From Streptomyces sp. PsTaAH-137 (lineage in GTDB: Bacteria > Actinomycetota > Actinomycetes > Streptomycetales > Streptomycetaceae): 64,000 nucleotides of DNA. Position 1 is the stretch's first letter. Each line of letters opens with the position of its first letter. Shown piece by piece: positions 46,562 through 53,515 of this stretch. The stretch spans positions 62,001 through 126,000 of the forward strand of contig NZ_QLLY01000008.1 in NCBI RefSeq assembly GCF_003259365.1, written 5' to 3'. The translations under genes were made by a program, and so were the position numbers. The notes under the pieces were generated by a model that saw nothing but the letters and a program-made list of their open reading frames with translations, was not told the origin of the DNA and did not search any database.

Positions 46562-47095
46562 CTAGCCGCAAGAGTCGCAGACGCCCGTCACCGGAAGCTG
46601 AACGAAGCAACCAGTACACACGGGGGGCGGCTCCGCGGTTCGGTCGCGCCGGCGCTCGATGGCTGCCTGGTACTTAGGAGCAAGAGCGGCGATCCCTCCG
46701 CTGGGAGGGAGGGTCGCGCCGAACCGCTGGTAGCAGGCTAGGCGTGCTTCGGCAGCATGCCGTTCGCGCTCCTCTACCCGATGTACGGGAGGCTGCCCCG
46801 CTACCTCAAGAACTTCCTTATAGCCCACGCCGACCATGCCGTCGTCGGTGTGCACGACCAGTGCAGTCAGTGGCGGATCGCCTCTCTGGTGCGCTTCACG
46901 GACCACCTTCCCGAGGACAGAACCAATCCAGTTGTGGAGCAGAGCCTGGGTGCGGATGCCTGACCTTTCTTGTATCTCCTCTCCCAGCTCCTTGTAGGTG
47001 ATGACGGCGTGATACGTACGCGCTACCTCGACCAGTGCTGAGTAGGCCTCTTCTGCCCATCTCTCGCGCCCGTCCATCGCCTCGTGGTGCCCCAC
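46562..47095 (-). CDS. Hypothetical protein of the restriction island, C-terminal Cys motif
   Basis: 177 residues from GTG 47095 (AAGGGGG upstream); TTG 47155 and ATG 47140 lie in frame. N-terminal helical part RERWAEEAYSALVEVARTYHAVITYKELGEEIQ could be a winged helix (VITYKELGEEI resembles that of MGMT-type DNA-binding domains). Then LVVHTDDGMVGVGYKEVL. The end CTGCFVQLPVTGVCDSCG can hold zinc. Lies between the ATPase operon and the broken methyltransferase, pointing the same way as the latter. Possibly a DNA-binding accessory of the Eco29kI-type module. Confidence 0.65.
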   Translation of the reverse strand: MGHHEAMDGRERWAEEAYSALVEVARTYHAVITYKELGEEIQERSGIRTQALLHNWIGSVLGKVVREAHQRGDPPLTALVVHTDDGMVGVGYKEVLEVAGQPPVHRVEERERHAAEARLACYQRFGATLPPSGGIAALAPKYQAAIERRRDRTAEPPPVCTGCFVQLPVTGVCDSCG

Positions 47096-47211
47096 TGTGC
47101 CCCCTTGATGCCACTGCTCGCCCGATAGCCGGGCGGCCATCACGGACTCGGTCAATCAATCCTGCCCGTTCGGTGGCCGGGCGTCATGGGGCTGAGCACG
47201 GAGGCCCTTCG

Positions 47212-47665
47212 TCATTGCAGGTGCCGTACCACTAACCCATTCACCCCACCGAGCACTGCGAGCTCCACCGGCCGTCGCCGGTGATGGTCAGTTGCCGGTT
47301 CTCGAAGCGTGGAGTGGACCTGCCACAGCGGGACCGTCAGGTGTGGCCGAGCAACGTTCAAGTCCGCATCCCGCAGGAACTCGAACGACGGGATCCTCCG
47401 GACATCCCCCGGAACCAAAGGCCAGCTGGCGGCTCGCCGCCCGGGATGCCCCCTTCCCCGGCTTGGGCATGGACGTGTCTTCGGGGTCGCGGAGAAGGGT
47501 CCCGTTCTCAGTCAGCGTCTTCAAGGCCCGTTTCGCGAACTCATTGACCAGGAGCGGCCGGAAGCCCTCGTTGTGTACCGCCATCGCCAGGCCGCCTCCA
47601 CCCGCAAGGAGCTCAACAGGCGTCCTGCCAGCGTATTTACGTTTCTGCTGATCAGGCGTGACCAA
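47212..47665 (-). pseudogene. Remnant of a C5 DNA methyltransferase
   Basis: From TTG 47665: VELLAGGGGLAMAVHNEGFRPLLVNEFAKRALKTL is motif I and surroundings of a C5 methyltransferase, very close to the intact one at 36.7-38.0 kb. The sequence then loses frame; VPGDVRRIPSFEFLRDADLNVARPHLTV is recognisable in another frame before a stop at 47212. Motif IV with the catalytic Cys, the recognition region and motifs IX-X are missing, so no active enzyme is possible. Confidence 0.82.
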
Positions 47666-47690
47666 AGCGTACCGCAGAGTTATTGATCAT
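47665..47690. promoter_or_regulatory. Divergent R-M promoter block, copy 2
   Basis: Matches 38008-38033 at 22 of 26 positions, in the same place relative to its methyltransferase start. The CCGCGG of copy 1 is CCGCAG here. Confidence 0.55.
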
Positions 47691-47781
47691 GTGTGCAGAC
47701 CCACGAAGATGCTGGTTCACCAGGGAAATGCCTTCACTAGAGTGATCGCCACATCATCGGACGAGAAGGAGACTGCATCAC

Positions 47782-48480
47782 ATGTCGGAGGCAACACCCA
47801 CGAAAGGCGGCCGCAAGCCGCGCAACTGGCGCGAAACCGCCCTCCGCCCCGAGCCTTACGACCCTCTGACTCTGGAGAATCTCGGGCGCAGCATCGAGAT
47901 GCGGATGTTGGAGATGGAGCCAGCCCCACTCACCGACGTGCCTCTGATGATAGGAGCCGGAATCTACGCCCTCTACTACGTCGGCTCGCACGAGCTTTAC
48001 ACGCCAATCGCGGAGCCGTACTGCCAGACTCCCATCTACGTGGGTAAGGCCACTCCAGAGGGCGGACGTAAGGGAGGCGAGGCCGGAGCCCCTGACGAGG
48101 AGGACGCTCTATGGGATCGTCTCCGCGACCATCGCCGCTCCATCGAGCAAGCCCGTGACCTCGATGTGGCCGACTTCCGAGTGCGGTATCTCGTCGCTGT
48201 CGACTTCTTCGTCTCCCTCGCCGAACAGCTCATGCTCCGACAGTTCAAACCAGTCTGGAACACCATCGTGGACGGCTTCGGGAACCACGCGCCGGGTAGC
48301 GGCCGAACCAGCCAGGCACGGCCCCCGTGGGACGACCTCCACCCAGGCCGCTCGTGGTCGACACCGGAGAGAATGCCGAAGCCCAGTCAGTACACCGCCG
48401 CAGAGTCCGAGATCCGAATCTTGAACCACTGGGAGCAGTCGGGACGCCTCCCCGCGGTCACTCCTCTCCTTCCGGAGTGA
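47782..48480 (+). CDS. Eco29kI-family restriction endonuclease (GIY-YIG)
   Basis: 232 residues; ATG 47782 with AAGGAG about 10 bases upstream. Close in layout to Eco29kI (214 residues): MIGAGIYALYYVG (Tyr 62), CQTPIYVGKA (Tyr 86), RLRDHRRSIEQARDLDVADFRVRYLV (Arg 113, His 117), AEQLMLRQFKPVWNTIVDGFGNHAPG (Glu 148, Asn 160) and the DDLHPGRSW tail. These are the Eco29kI active-site positions, all kept. Eco29kI cuts CCGCGG; the same specificity is plausible but unproven. Its own methyltransferase is a pseudogene. Confidence 0.92.
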   Translation: MSEATPTKGGRKPRNWRETALRPEPYDPLTLENLGRSIEMRMLEMEPAPLTDVPLMIGAGIYALYYVGSHELYTPIAEPYCQTPIYVGKATPEGGRKGGEAGAPDEEDALWDRLRDHRRSIEQARDLDVADFRVRYLVAVDFFVSLAEQLMLRQFKPVWNTIVDGFGNHAPGSGRTSQARPPWDDLHPGRSWSTPERMPKPSQYTAAESEIRILNHWEQSGRLPAVTPLLPE

Positions 48481-48814
48481 CTCCACCGCACTGAAGGCAG
48501 GTTCGAAGAGCTGTACGAGTCCTCACCGCGCCACAGTCGTGCCAGATGTAAGCGGTCAGCCGCAGTCAACGACGTTGCCAGCCCACAGGCGGCGTCTCTT
48601 CCTCACCGCTCCTCAGCAGACCGTGGACTATCCATGGACACAAGCCGCCTGATCGACAGCCGTTGGGGCCATGACCAGCCGCGTTGTGTAGGTCTCAAAG
48701 GGCCTCCGGAGCCGTTGTGTTTCCGCCTCCACTACGCAGACCGAGGTGCCAGACAACGGTGTCGGAGGGCCCCGATTGTTTCTCGGGGCCCTCCGACGTC
48801 CTTGCCTTGGATGG
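48481..48814. other. Gap between convergent genes holding a strong terminator
   Basis: 334 bases with no recognisable gene. GTCGGAGGGCCCCGA (48761-48775) and TCGGGGCCCTCCGAC (48783-48797) form a perfect 15-bp stem with a 7-nt T-rich loop, 18 bases from the end of the minus-strand cluster. Confidence 0.6.
48761..48797. terminator. Strong bidirectional hairpin terminator
   Basis: A 15-bp perfect stem around loop TTGTTTC, between the Eco29kI-like gene and the 3' end of the GntR operon. Confidence 0.8.
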
Positions 48815-49159
48815 CTAGCCAATTGCCGACGTCAACCGGGGCGCCTCGTCGCCACGCTCGTGGCGGGCTGAGTCTGGCTGCGGCAAGCGCCGGCCGCGGC
48901 TTGTTGCAACTCTGAGAGTTGTCGTCAGAGCCCCCACGAGGTCCCTCGTCACCAGACGCAAGTCGTTCGGTGCCACCTTCTCCCCGGAGAGCAGTTCGAC
49001 TGCCTGGTCCAGGACTTCGGCCGCCATCCCCAAGTGGATGGCTTCCGTGTTGTCGGCCAGGCGGGACAAGTAACTGTTCGCGTTGTCGGTGCTCAAGTAG
49101 CAGGGCTGGCCCTCGGGGCCCGACCAAGGGAGGAGTCGTAGCTCGTTCGGCGTCGTCAT
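48815..49159 (-). CDS. Conserved Streptomyces hypothetical protein
   Basis: 114 residues; ATG 49159 overlaps the GntR stop (ATGA). Starts TTPNELRLLPWSGPEGQPCYLSTDNANSYLSRLADNTEAIHLGMAAEVLDQA, then a helical section and a basic tail. I know close relatives in other Streptomyces next to GntR genes but no function. Last gene of the minus-strand cluster. Confidence 0.75.
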   Translation of the reverse strand: MTTPNELRLLPWSGPEGQPCYLSTDNANSYLSRLADNTEAIHLGMAAEVLDQAVELLSGEKVAPNDLRLVTRDLVGALTTTLRVATSRGRRLPQPDSARHERGDEAPRLTSAIG

Positions 49160-49899
49160 CCTTCCCTCCTGTTCTCTGTGGGCGCGGCACGGGTGATGAA
49201 GTACGCGTCTGCCCGGTGGCTGGCAAGGACGAGGAGCGCCGCCTCGATCACGCGGCCGGTGCTGTCGATCGTCACACGGGTGATGTCGAGCACCGCAAGG
49301 GTGGAGCCGATTCGAAGGCTTTCGGCTTCTTCGTGTGTCGGCAGGCGGGCTGTGAGGCGTTCTCGGATCTCTGTCGGTGGTGGGCAGTACTCCGCCAATT
49401 TCGGTCCGAAGGCCCGACACGAACGCGGCTCACAAGGCAGGCCCTTCGGTGGCAGATCACATGGCACGTAGATGCGGGCCAGGCTGTGCGGGGAGGGACC
49501 CTCGTTGTGGATGCACAGGAACTGAGTTAGTTCCGTGTTGGCCGGCACCCGCAGCAGAGGGACCAAGTGTCCTTGTGCCTGGAGTCGAGTGGTGCGGACG
49601 GTGACCCGCAGCGTTGGGTCAATCCTGCTGTTTTCAGAGCGCGTTCGGCTACCGCCGATGTATGTGTGACGGCGCGACGCGAGACCGACGAAGTTGCCCT
49701 TGCCGTGCGTCTTCTCGACCAGGCCCTCGCTCTGGAGGAGGGCCAAGGCGCCTCGCAGTGTCGACGTACTCACTCCGTACCGCGAAGCGAGGGTCGTTTC
49801 GGAGGGGAGGCGTTCGCCCGCTTTGAGTTCGCCGGTCGTGATCTGGTTGCGGAGGTCGTCGGCGATGGTTTGGCGGCGTGAGGGCACGGTTCCGGTCAC
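49156..49899 (-). CDS. GntR-family transcriptional regulator
   Basis: 247 residues from GTG 49899, overlapping the upstream stop by four bases. N-terminal winged helix-turn-helix (RQTIADDLRNQITTGELKAGERLPSETTLASRYGVSTSTLRGALALLQSEGLVE) and a UTRA-type C-terminal domain (VIEAALLVLASHRADAYFI). Probably autoregulates the five-gene minus-strand cluster; ligand unknown. One of three GntR proteins on this element. Confidence 0.87.
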   Translation of the reverse strand: MTGTVPSRRQTIADDLRNQITTGELKAGERLPSETTLASRYGVSTSTLRGALALLQSEGLVEKTHGKGNFVGLASRRHTYIGGSRTRSENSRIDPTLRVTVRTTRLQAQGHLVPLLRVPANTELTQFLCIHNEGPSPHSLARIYVPCDLPPKGLPCEPRSCRAFGPKLAEYCPPPTEIRERLTARLPTHEEAESLRIGSTLAVLDITRVTIDSTGRVIEAALLVLASHRADAYFITRAAPTENRREG

Positions 49900-50165
49900 C
49901 GCCTTCTCAGCGTTCGGAGGGCGATCAGGCGAGTCCGTGAGCCCATGGTCAGGAGATCGCCCGTTTCGAACCGGACCTGCTTGGCCCCTCCGGGCAGTTG
50001 GATGAGATCAACTACCCGATGCGGACTGCCGCCGACGTTGATGACGTCCTCGCGCCGGATGCTGGACGCAGTGATCTCGATGGGAGCCGCCACAACTCCA
50101 CTCGGCGACCACGCCCTCACCGGGGTACCTCCGGTGCGCTGCCACCGGAGGCCAGCGAGTGACAT
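49896..50165 (-). CDS. Small conserved hypothetical protein
   Basis: 89 residues if ATG 50165 is used; the frame is open to 50258. Beta-rich: VVAAPIEITASSIRREDVINVGGSPHRVVDLIQLPGGAKQVRFETGDLL, a pattern I recall from Streptomyces proteins encoded beside GntR regulators. No ribosome site is obvious, so the start is uncertain. The start lies inside the preceding gene (49-base overlap). Confidence 0.65.
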   Translation of the reverse strand: MSLAGLRWQRTGGTPVRAWSPSGVVAAPIEITASSIRREDVINVGGSPHRVVDLIQLPGGAKQVRFETGDLLTMGSRTRLIALRTLRRR

Positions 50166-50320
50166 TCGCAGCCGCACGTCTCGTAGATCAGGGGTACGTC
50201 GACCAAAGAGGCCGTGGGCGAGGTCTGTGCGCAGGCGCTGTGCTTGCCGACTGAGCATGCACTCGACCTGTAGGGGACGGGGGTCTCGTGGGAGACGCCC
50301 GGAGGCTTGTTCAGCGACAT
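50117..50320 (-). CDS. Small Cys/His protein
   Basis: 67 residues from ATG 50320. Contains CSVGKHSACAQ and YETCGCECH, five cysteines and two histidines that could bind a metal ion. Family seen repeatedly in Streptomyces next to this GntR gene set. No function known to me. Confidence 0.65.
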   Translation of the reverse strand: MSLNKPPGVSHETPVPYRSSACSVGKHSACAQTSPTASLVDVPLIYETCGCECHSLASGGSAPEVPR

Positions 50321-50418
50321 CAGACCGCCCCTGTCAGTACGAACTCCACGAGTGGGATACGCCGTGCGCCGATGTTGCGGGCAGTACTGCAACTGCCGTT
50401 GAACATGTTGATCAGCTC

Positions 50419-50700
50419 CTATCGCTGGCTGCCAGGCCCTCGGACGTTGCCGGTCGACGGGGGCTCTGTGTTGACGGCGGCCCATAACGTGCGGCCGTTG
50501 AGGCTGTTGGCCAGGAGGCCGAATCGGTCGGCCTCTGCTACTGCGCTCAGGGCATCCCGCCACTTCTCGGCGGGGAGCGAGTCGGGTACCTCCGCCTCGA
50601 TCACCAGGCGATCGGCGTGCCCTGTGACGCGGGGAGTGAGTCCGAGCGCCGTTAGCCGAGCAGCGATGCCTTCGGCGCGTACGCCCGAAGCAGCAGACAC
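50419..50700 (-). CDS. Conserved hypothetical protein
   Basis: 93 residues from GTG 50700, with GGGGGCGGAG just upstream. Compact alpha/beta: IAARLTALGLTPRVTGHADRLVIEAEVPDSLPAEKWRDALSAVAEADRFGLL. First gene of the minus-strand cluster, divergent from the second GntR gene, so both may answer to the CTAG operators between them. Confidence 0.65.
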   Translation of the reverse strand: MSAASGVRAEGIAARLTALGLTPRVTGHADRLVIEAEVPDSLPAEKWRDALSAVAEADRFGLLANSLNGRTLWAAVNTEPPSTGNVRGPGSQR

Positions 50701-50739
50701 AGCTCCGCCCCCGTCACTTGGTAATCACTCTCCGTCAAG

Positions 50740-50770
50740 CTAGTTAACTAGATTAGAGCTAGTGGACTAG
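50740..50770. promoter_or_regulatory. Paired palindromic GntR operators
   Basis: CTAGTTAACTAG (50740-50751) and CTAGTGGACTAG (50759-50770) are palindromes with identical CTAGT/ACTAG arms, 19 bases apart centre to centre. They end 9 bases before the GntR ATG and lie 40 bases upstream of the divergent gene. Confidence 0.75.
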
Positions 50771-50779
50771 ATTTTCTAT

Positions 50780-51538
50780 ATGCCTGAGCAGCCGCCGTAC
50801 CTCCGCATCGCTGACGTGCTTCGACGTCGGATCGCGGACCAGGAGTGGGCTCCGGGGGACCGTCTCCCCTCCCGCGCCCAGATCGCCGAAGAGTGCGGCG
50901 TCGGTGAGAACGTGATTCGCCGGGCCCAAGAGTTGCTGATCTCCCAAGGCGTGCTTGAGGGGCGTGCTGGATCCGGGACGTACGTAGCCGCACCCCGTCA
51001 GCGCGTGCGCGTCGTCCGGTCCTCGGCCCGGGAGCAGCCCAGCGGGTCGCCGTTTCGTGCCGACATGAAGGCTGCGGGTAGGCAAGGCGATTGGGAGAGC
51101 CGTACCGAAGCCAAAGTGCCGGCGACTGTTGAGATCGCAGGGCGGCTCGGCATCGACGAAGGCGACCTGACCGTCCGCACCGTGTACGAGTTCCTTGCCG
51201 ACGGTCGCCCCGTCCAGCTGTCGACGAGCTGGGAGCCCTACGACCTCACCGCCGGAACGCTCGTCGTTCTGCCAGAGGGTGGGCCGCACGCCGGCGCGGG
51301 AGTCGTGAACCGTATGGCCGCGATCGGCGTCACCGTCAGCCATGCCGTCGAGCAGCCCGAGCCGCGACAGGCGACCGCCGAGGAGGCCTCGCTACTCGGG
51401 ATTCAGAAGTCCGCCCTCGTGACTCACATCCGGCGGACCTACTACAGCGACCAGGGGCGGCCGGTCGAGACCGCAGACATCGTCGTACCCGCCGCCCTCT
51501 GCGAGGTCGTTTACGAGATCCCCATCGACCGGCAGTGA
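50780..51538 (+). CDS. GntR/HutC-family transcriptional regulator
   Basis: 252 residues from ATG 50780. Winged helix-turn-helix (YLRIADVLRRRIADQEWAPGDRLPSRAQIAEECGVGENVIRRAQELLISQGVLE) and a UTRA domain (VRTVYEFLADGRPVQLSTSWEPYDLT, IRRTYYSDQGRPVETADIVVP). Two CTAG palindromes cover its promoter, so autoregulation is likely. Divergent from the five-gene cluster. Confidence 0.9.
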   Translation: MPEQPPYLRIADVLRRRIADQEWAPGDRLPSRAQIAEECGVGENVIRRAQELLISQGVLEGRAGSGTYVAAPRQRVRVVRSSAREQPSGSPFRADMKAAGRQGDWESRTEAKVPATVEIAGRLGIDEGDLTVRTVYEFLADGRPVQLSTSWEPYDLTAGTLVVLPEGGPHAGAGVVNRMAAIGVTVSHAVEQPEPRQATAEEASLLGIQKSALVTHIRRTYYSDQGRPVETADIVVPAALCEVVYEIPIDRQ

Positions 51539-51572
51539 GCCCCAAACTCCCCTCCCCCGTAAGTTGCCTGGC

Positions 51573-51839
51573 ATGACAGCTTCGCCTGATCCAGAACCCG
51601 CGCCTGAACGCGTCAACAGCCGGGAAGATCTCGCCGCCTTCGTGCGCGCCCTGCATCGCAACCACGCCGAGGATGGGGACTCATGGGAGAACCCCGATCT
51701 CCCCAACTTCCTGGAGGCACTCTCCGCCTGGATCGACGGCGCCGGCGGCTGGTACCGCTACAACGGCCAGGAGGTGCCGGCCGACGGGGACTGGCGGTTC
51801 TTCGCTCGGGCACTGATGGCCGCGACCATGTACGAGTAG
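51573..51839 (+). CDS. DUF7660-family small protein
   Basis: 88 residues from ATG 51573; no strong ribosome site. Core VNSREDLAAFVRALHRNHAEDGDSWENPDLPNFLEALSAWIDGAGGWY and WRFFARALMAATMYE fit the DUF7660 pattern. Acidic, soluble, no known activity; relatives occur in toxin-immunity and defence regions. Last gene before attR, 105 bases from the element end. Confidence 0.72.
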   Translation: MTASPDPEPAPERVNSREDLAAFVRALHRNHAEDGDSWENPDLPNFLEALSAWIDGAGGWYRYNGQEVPADGDWRFFARALMAATMYE

Positions 51840-51944
51840 CCCTTCGACAGGGCTGTGTCGAAGGCGTGTCGAGGGCCAGCAACGGGTCGTCGACAGGGCG
51901 GGTGAGCGCCCAGGTCAGAGCACCATCACCGCTCGATAAGCCAA

Positions 51945-51997
51945 GCGCCTTCTAAGCGCTTGGCCGCAGGTTCGAGTCCTGCCGGGGGCGCCTCTCA
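51945..51997. repeat. attR, 53-bp direct repeat
   Basis: Exact copy of 26901-26953: the 3' part of the tRNA-Arg gene from the anticodon arm on, without the 5' half. It marks the right end of the integrated element. Confidence 0.93.
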
Positions 51998-51999
51998 CC

Positions 52000-52022
52000 G
52001 GCCCCGCTTCGGCGGGGCCTTT
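52000..52022 (+). terminator. Original chromosomal tRNA-Arg terminator
   Basis: GGCCCCGC-TTCG-GCGGGGCC followed by TTTCT, the sister of 26956-26978. It followed the tRNA before insertion. Confidence 0.8.
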
Positions 52023-52172
52023 CTGCTGGTCGGAGGGGCTTTGCGGGTGCCGTCGCGCTCGGTGTCCTGTTCTGTCGTCTCGGTCAGGGTTCGCCTTGAC
52101 CGAGAGCCCGGCATGCGCTCACGGGTCGGCACCTGGCCGCAGGTCGCAGCATTCGGCCGCAGGAGTTCAGCG

Positions 52173-52685
52173 TCAGAGCTTGCCCAGGATCACCCCGCGC
52201 CACGTCCATCCCGATCCCAGAACTGCCCGTTGCAGGGGGTCTTTCAGGTCGGCGCTGTCGAAGTTGAAGGTTTGTGTGGCCTCTATTCGGCCCTGGGCGT
52301 TGCGGCCCAGGGTCCACTGTTTCGAGACCGTGCGGCCCGGGCCCCGGCCGGCCTCCGCCGAGGCGGAGAGGGTGGGGACGCCGCGTACCCAGGTGACCTC
52401 CAACCGTTGCTCCACCACCCTTACTTCGTGCCGCTCCGGAACCAGGCGCATGCGGAACCTCAGGACATGGCGTACGTCGGTGCGGGAGAAGAAGCCGTGC
52501 CAGGTTGGTTCCGTCACTCGCCACTCCGCCACGAGGTCGGCATCGTCGTCGCGGCCGTCTCGCACGGCATAGGGGACCTCGGGGCCGTTGAGGGCGAGCA
52601 GGGCCGTGCGGAGCTCCTCCGCGGGGCGTGGGGTCACGCCCTCGTCGGGGTGCTTGGTGCCGGTCAGTTTGCCGAAGAGTCCCAT
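52173..52685 (-). CDS. Conserved Streptomyces hypothetical protein
   Basis: 170 residues from ATG 52685. Soluble; MGLFGKLTGTKHPDEGVTPRPAEELRTALLALNGPEVPYAVRDG, then beta strands AEWRVTEPTWHGFFSR, HEVRVVEQRLEVTWVRG and YNFDSAD-like TQTFNFDSADLKDPLQRAVLGSGWTWRGV. It resembles proteins of unknown role common in Streptomyces. First chromosomal gene right of the element, convergent with it. Confidence 0.75.
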   Translation of the reverse strand: MGLFGKLTGTKHPDEGVTPRPAEELRTALLALNGPEVPYAVRDGRDDDADLVAEWRVTEPTWHGFFSRTDVRHVLRFRMRLVPERHEVRVVEQRLEVTWVRGVPTLSASAEAGRGPGRTVSKQWTLGRNAQGRIEATQTFNFDSADLKDPLQRAVLGSGWTWRGVILGKL

Positions 52686-52720
52686 GCAGGGAATCTAGAG
52701 GGCCTGGCGTGCGGCATCAC

Positions 52721-52918
52721 GTGGTGCCATGTGGCGCCATGTGGTGCCACGTGGTGTCAGCCGGCGTTCGTGCGGCGCCAGGTCGCGTCGCCCAGCCCGT
52801 TGGTGCCATGACGATTCCAAATGGCGTTGCAACATTTGTGCAGGTCAGGGTGGTCTCGGGGGTGGGCTCGGCAAGTTGTGGCGGGTATGCGCTTGCGCAT
52901 GGCGCCAAAGTGGTGCCA
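52721..52918. repeat. TGGYGCCA repeats upstream of the RHH gene
   Basis: Four tandem 10-bp units of GTGGYGCCAY type at 52721-52760 (the last diverged), plus TGGTGCCA near 52801, TGGCGCCA at 52900 and TGGTGCCA at 52911. Next to the last two is the palindrome ATGCGC-TT-GCGCAT (52887-52900). All precede the ribbon-helix-helix gene, so operator use is plausible. Confidence 0.6.
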
Positions 52919-52928
52919 CCATGACGTC

Positions 52929-53447
52929 ATGGACCTCACGCCGTACGTCGACACACTTCACCGGGAACTCGCGGTGGCCGCCGAAGCCGGCGGGGACGAA
53001 GCTCGCGAGTTGGCCGAGCGGCTCACCGCGCCGCTGGAGTCGGCGACCCGACTGACCCTGCTCAATGTGCTCTCCGCCGCGATGGACGAGGTCACCCGCG
53101 ATCTCGCGCCCGGGTCCGTGGATGTGCGGCTGCGGGGGCTCGATCCCGAGTTCGTGGTGGCGTTGCCTGCCGGTGACAGCACCCATGAGGAGCCGCGGGC
53201 GGTCGAGGCGGTGCGGGCGGCTCCCGTGGCCGACACCGCCGACGACGGCAGCACCGCGCGGGTCAATCTGCGGCTGCCCGCCCACCTCAAGGCCCGCGCC
53301 GAGGAGGCGGCGAGCCGCGAGGGGCTGTCGGTCAACGCCTGGCTGGTGCGGGCCGTGTCGGCCGCCGTCGATCCCGGGCAGGCACAGCCTCGTACCGCCG
53401 ACAAGGGGCGTTCCGGGGGGCAGAGCTTCACCGGATGGGTGCGGTAA
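52929..53447 (+). CDS. Ribbon-helix-helix DNA-binding protein
   Basis: 172 residues from ATG 52929, which sits in ACGTCATGG without a clear ribosome site. The N-terminal 100 residues are helical and acidic (YVDTLHRELAVAAEAGGDEARELAERL). The C-terminal segment ARVNLRLPAHLKARAEEAASREGLSVNAWLVRAVSAAV is a CopG/HicB-type ribbon-helix-helix. Repeated TGGYGCCA motifs upstream suggest autoregulation. It is 68 bases ahead of the DUF4097 gene and may control that gene and the exporter. Confidence 0.82.
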   Translation: MDLTPYVDTLHRELAVAAEAGGDEARELAERLTAPLESATRLTLLNVLSAAMDEVTRDLAPGSVDVRLRGLDPEFVVALPAGDSTHEEPRAVEAVRAAPVADTADDGSTARVNLRLPAHLKARAEEAASREGLSVNAWLVRAVSAAVDPGQAQPRTADKGRSGGQSFTGWVR

Positions 53448-53515
53448 CCACCGTCCCGTTCGGGCGCATCGCCAGCAGAGACATTTCACCCACGAGTCAC
53501 CAGGACGGGACAGCC

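Larger units (their letters stand above)
26901..51997. mobile_element. AICE of the pSAM2 type integrated in tRNA-Arg, with a restriction/defence cargo
   Basis: Bounded by the 53-bp att repeats. The core (int, xis, rep, spread genes, traSA, SCO3933-family regulator, GntR repressor, NUDIX gene) occupies about 27.1-35.0 kb. Cargo fills 35.9-48.5 kb and a GntR-regulated cluster 48.8-51.5 kb. Gene order on the minus strand int-xis-rep and the single FtsK-type transfer protein match actinomycete integrative and conjugative elements, which excise, replicate as rolling circles and move as double-stranded DNA. The interrupted spread gene and broken cargo genes suggest partial decay. Confidence 0.9.

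Noticed and set aside
46062..46619. Minus-strand frame in the gap upstream of the ATPase operon
   Set aside because: Composition like random GC-rich sequence, no domain, overlaps the next real gene in another frame.
52721..52760. CRISPR array
   Set aside because: The 10-bp units are contiguous, with no spacers and no cas genes; better read as protein-binding repeats.
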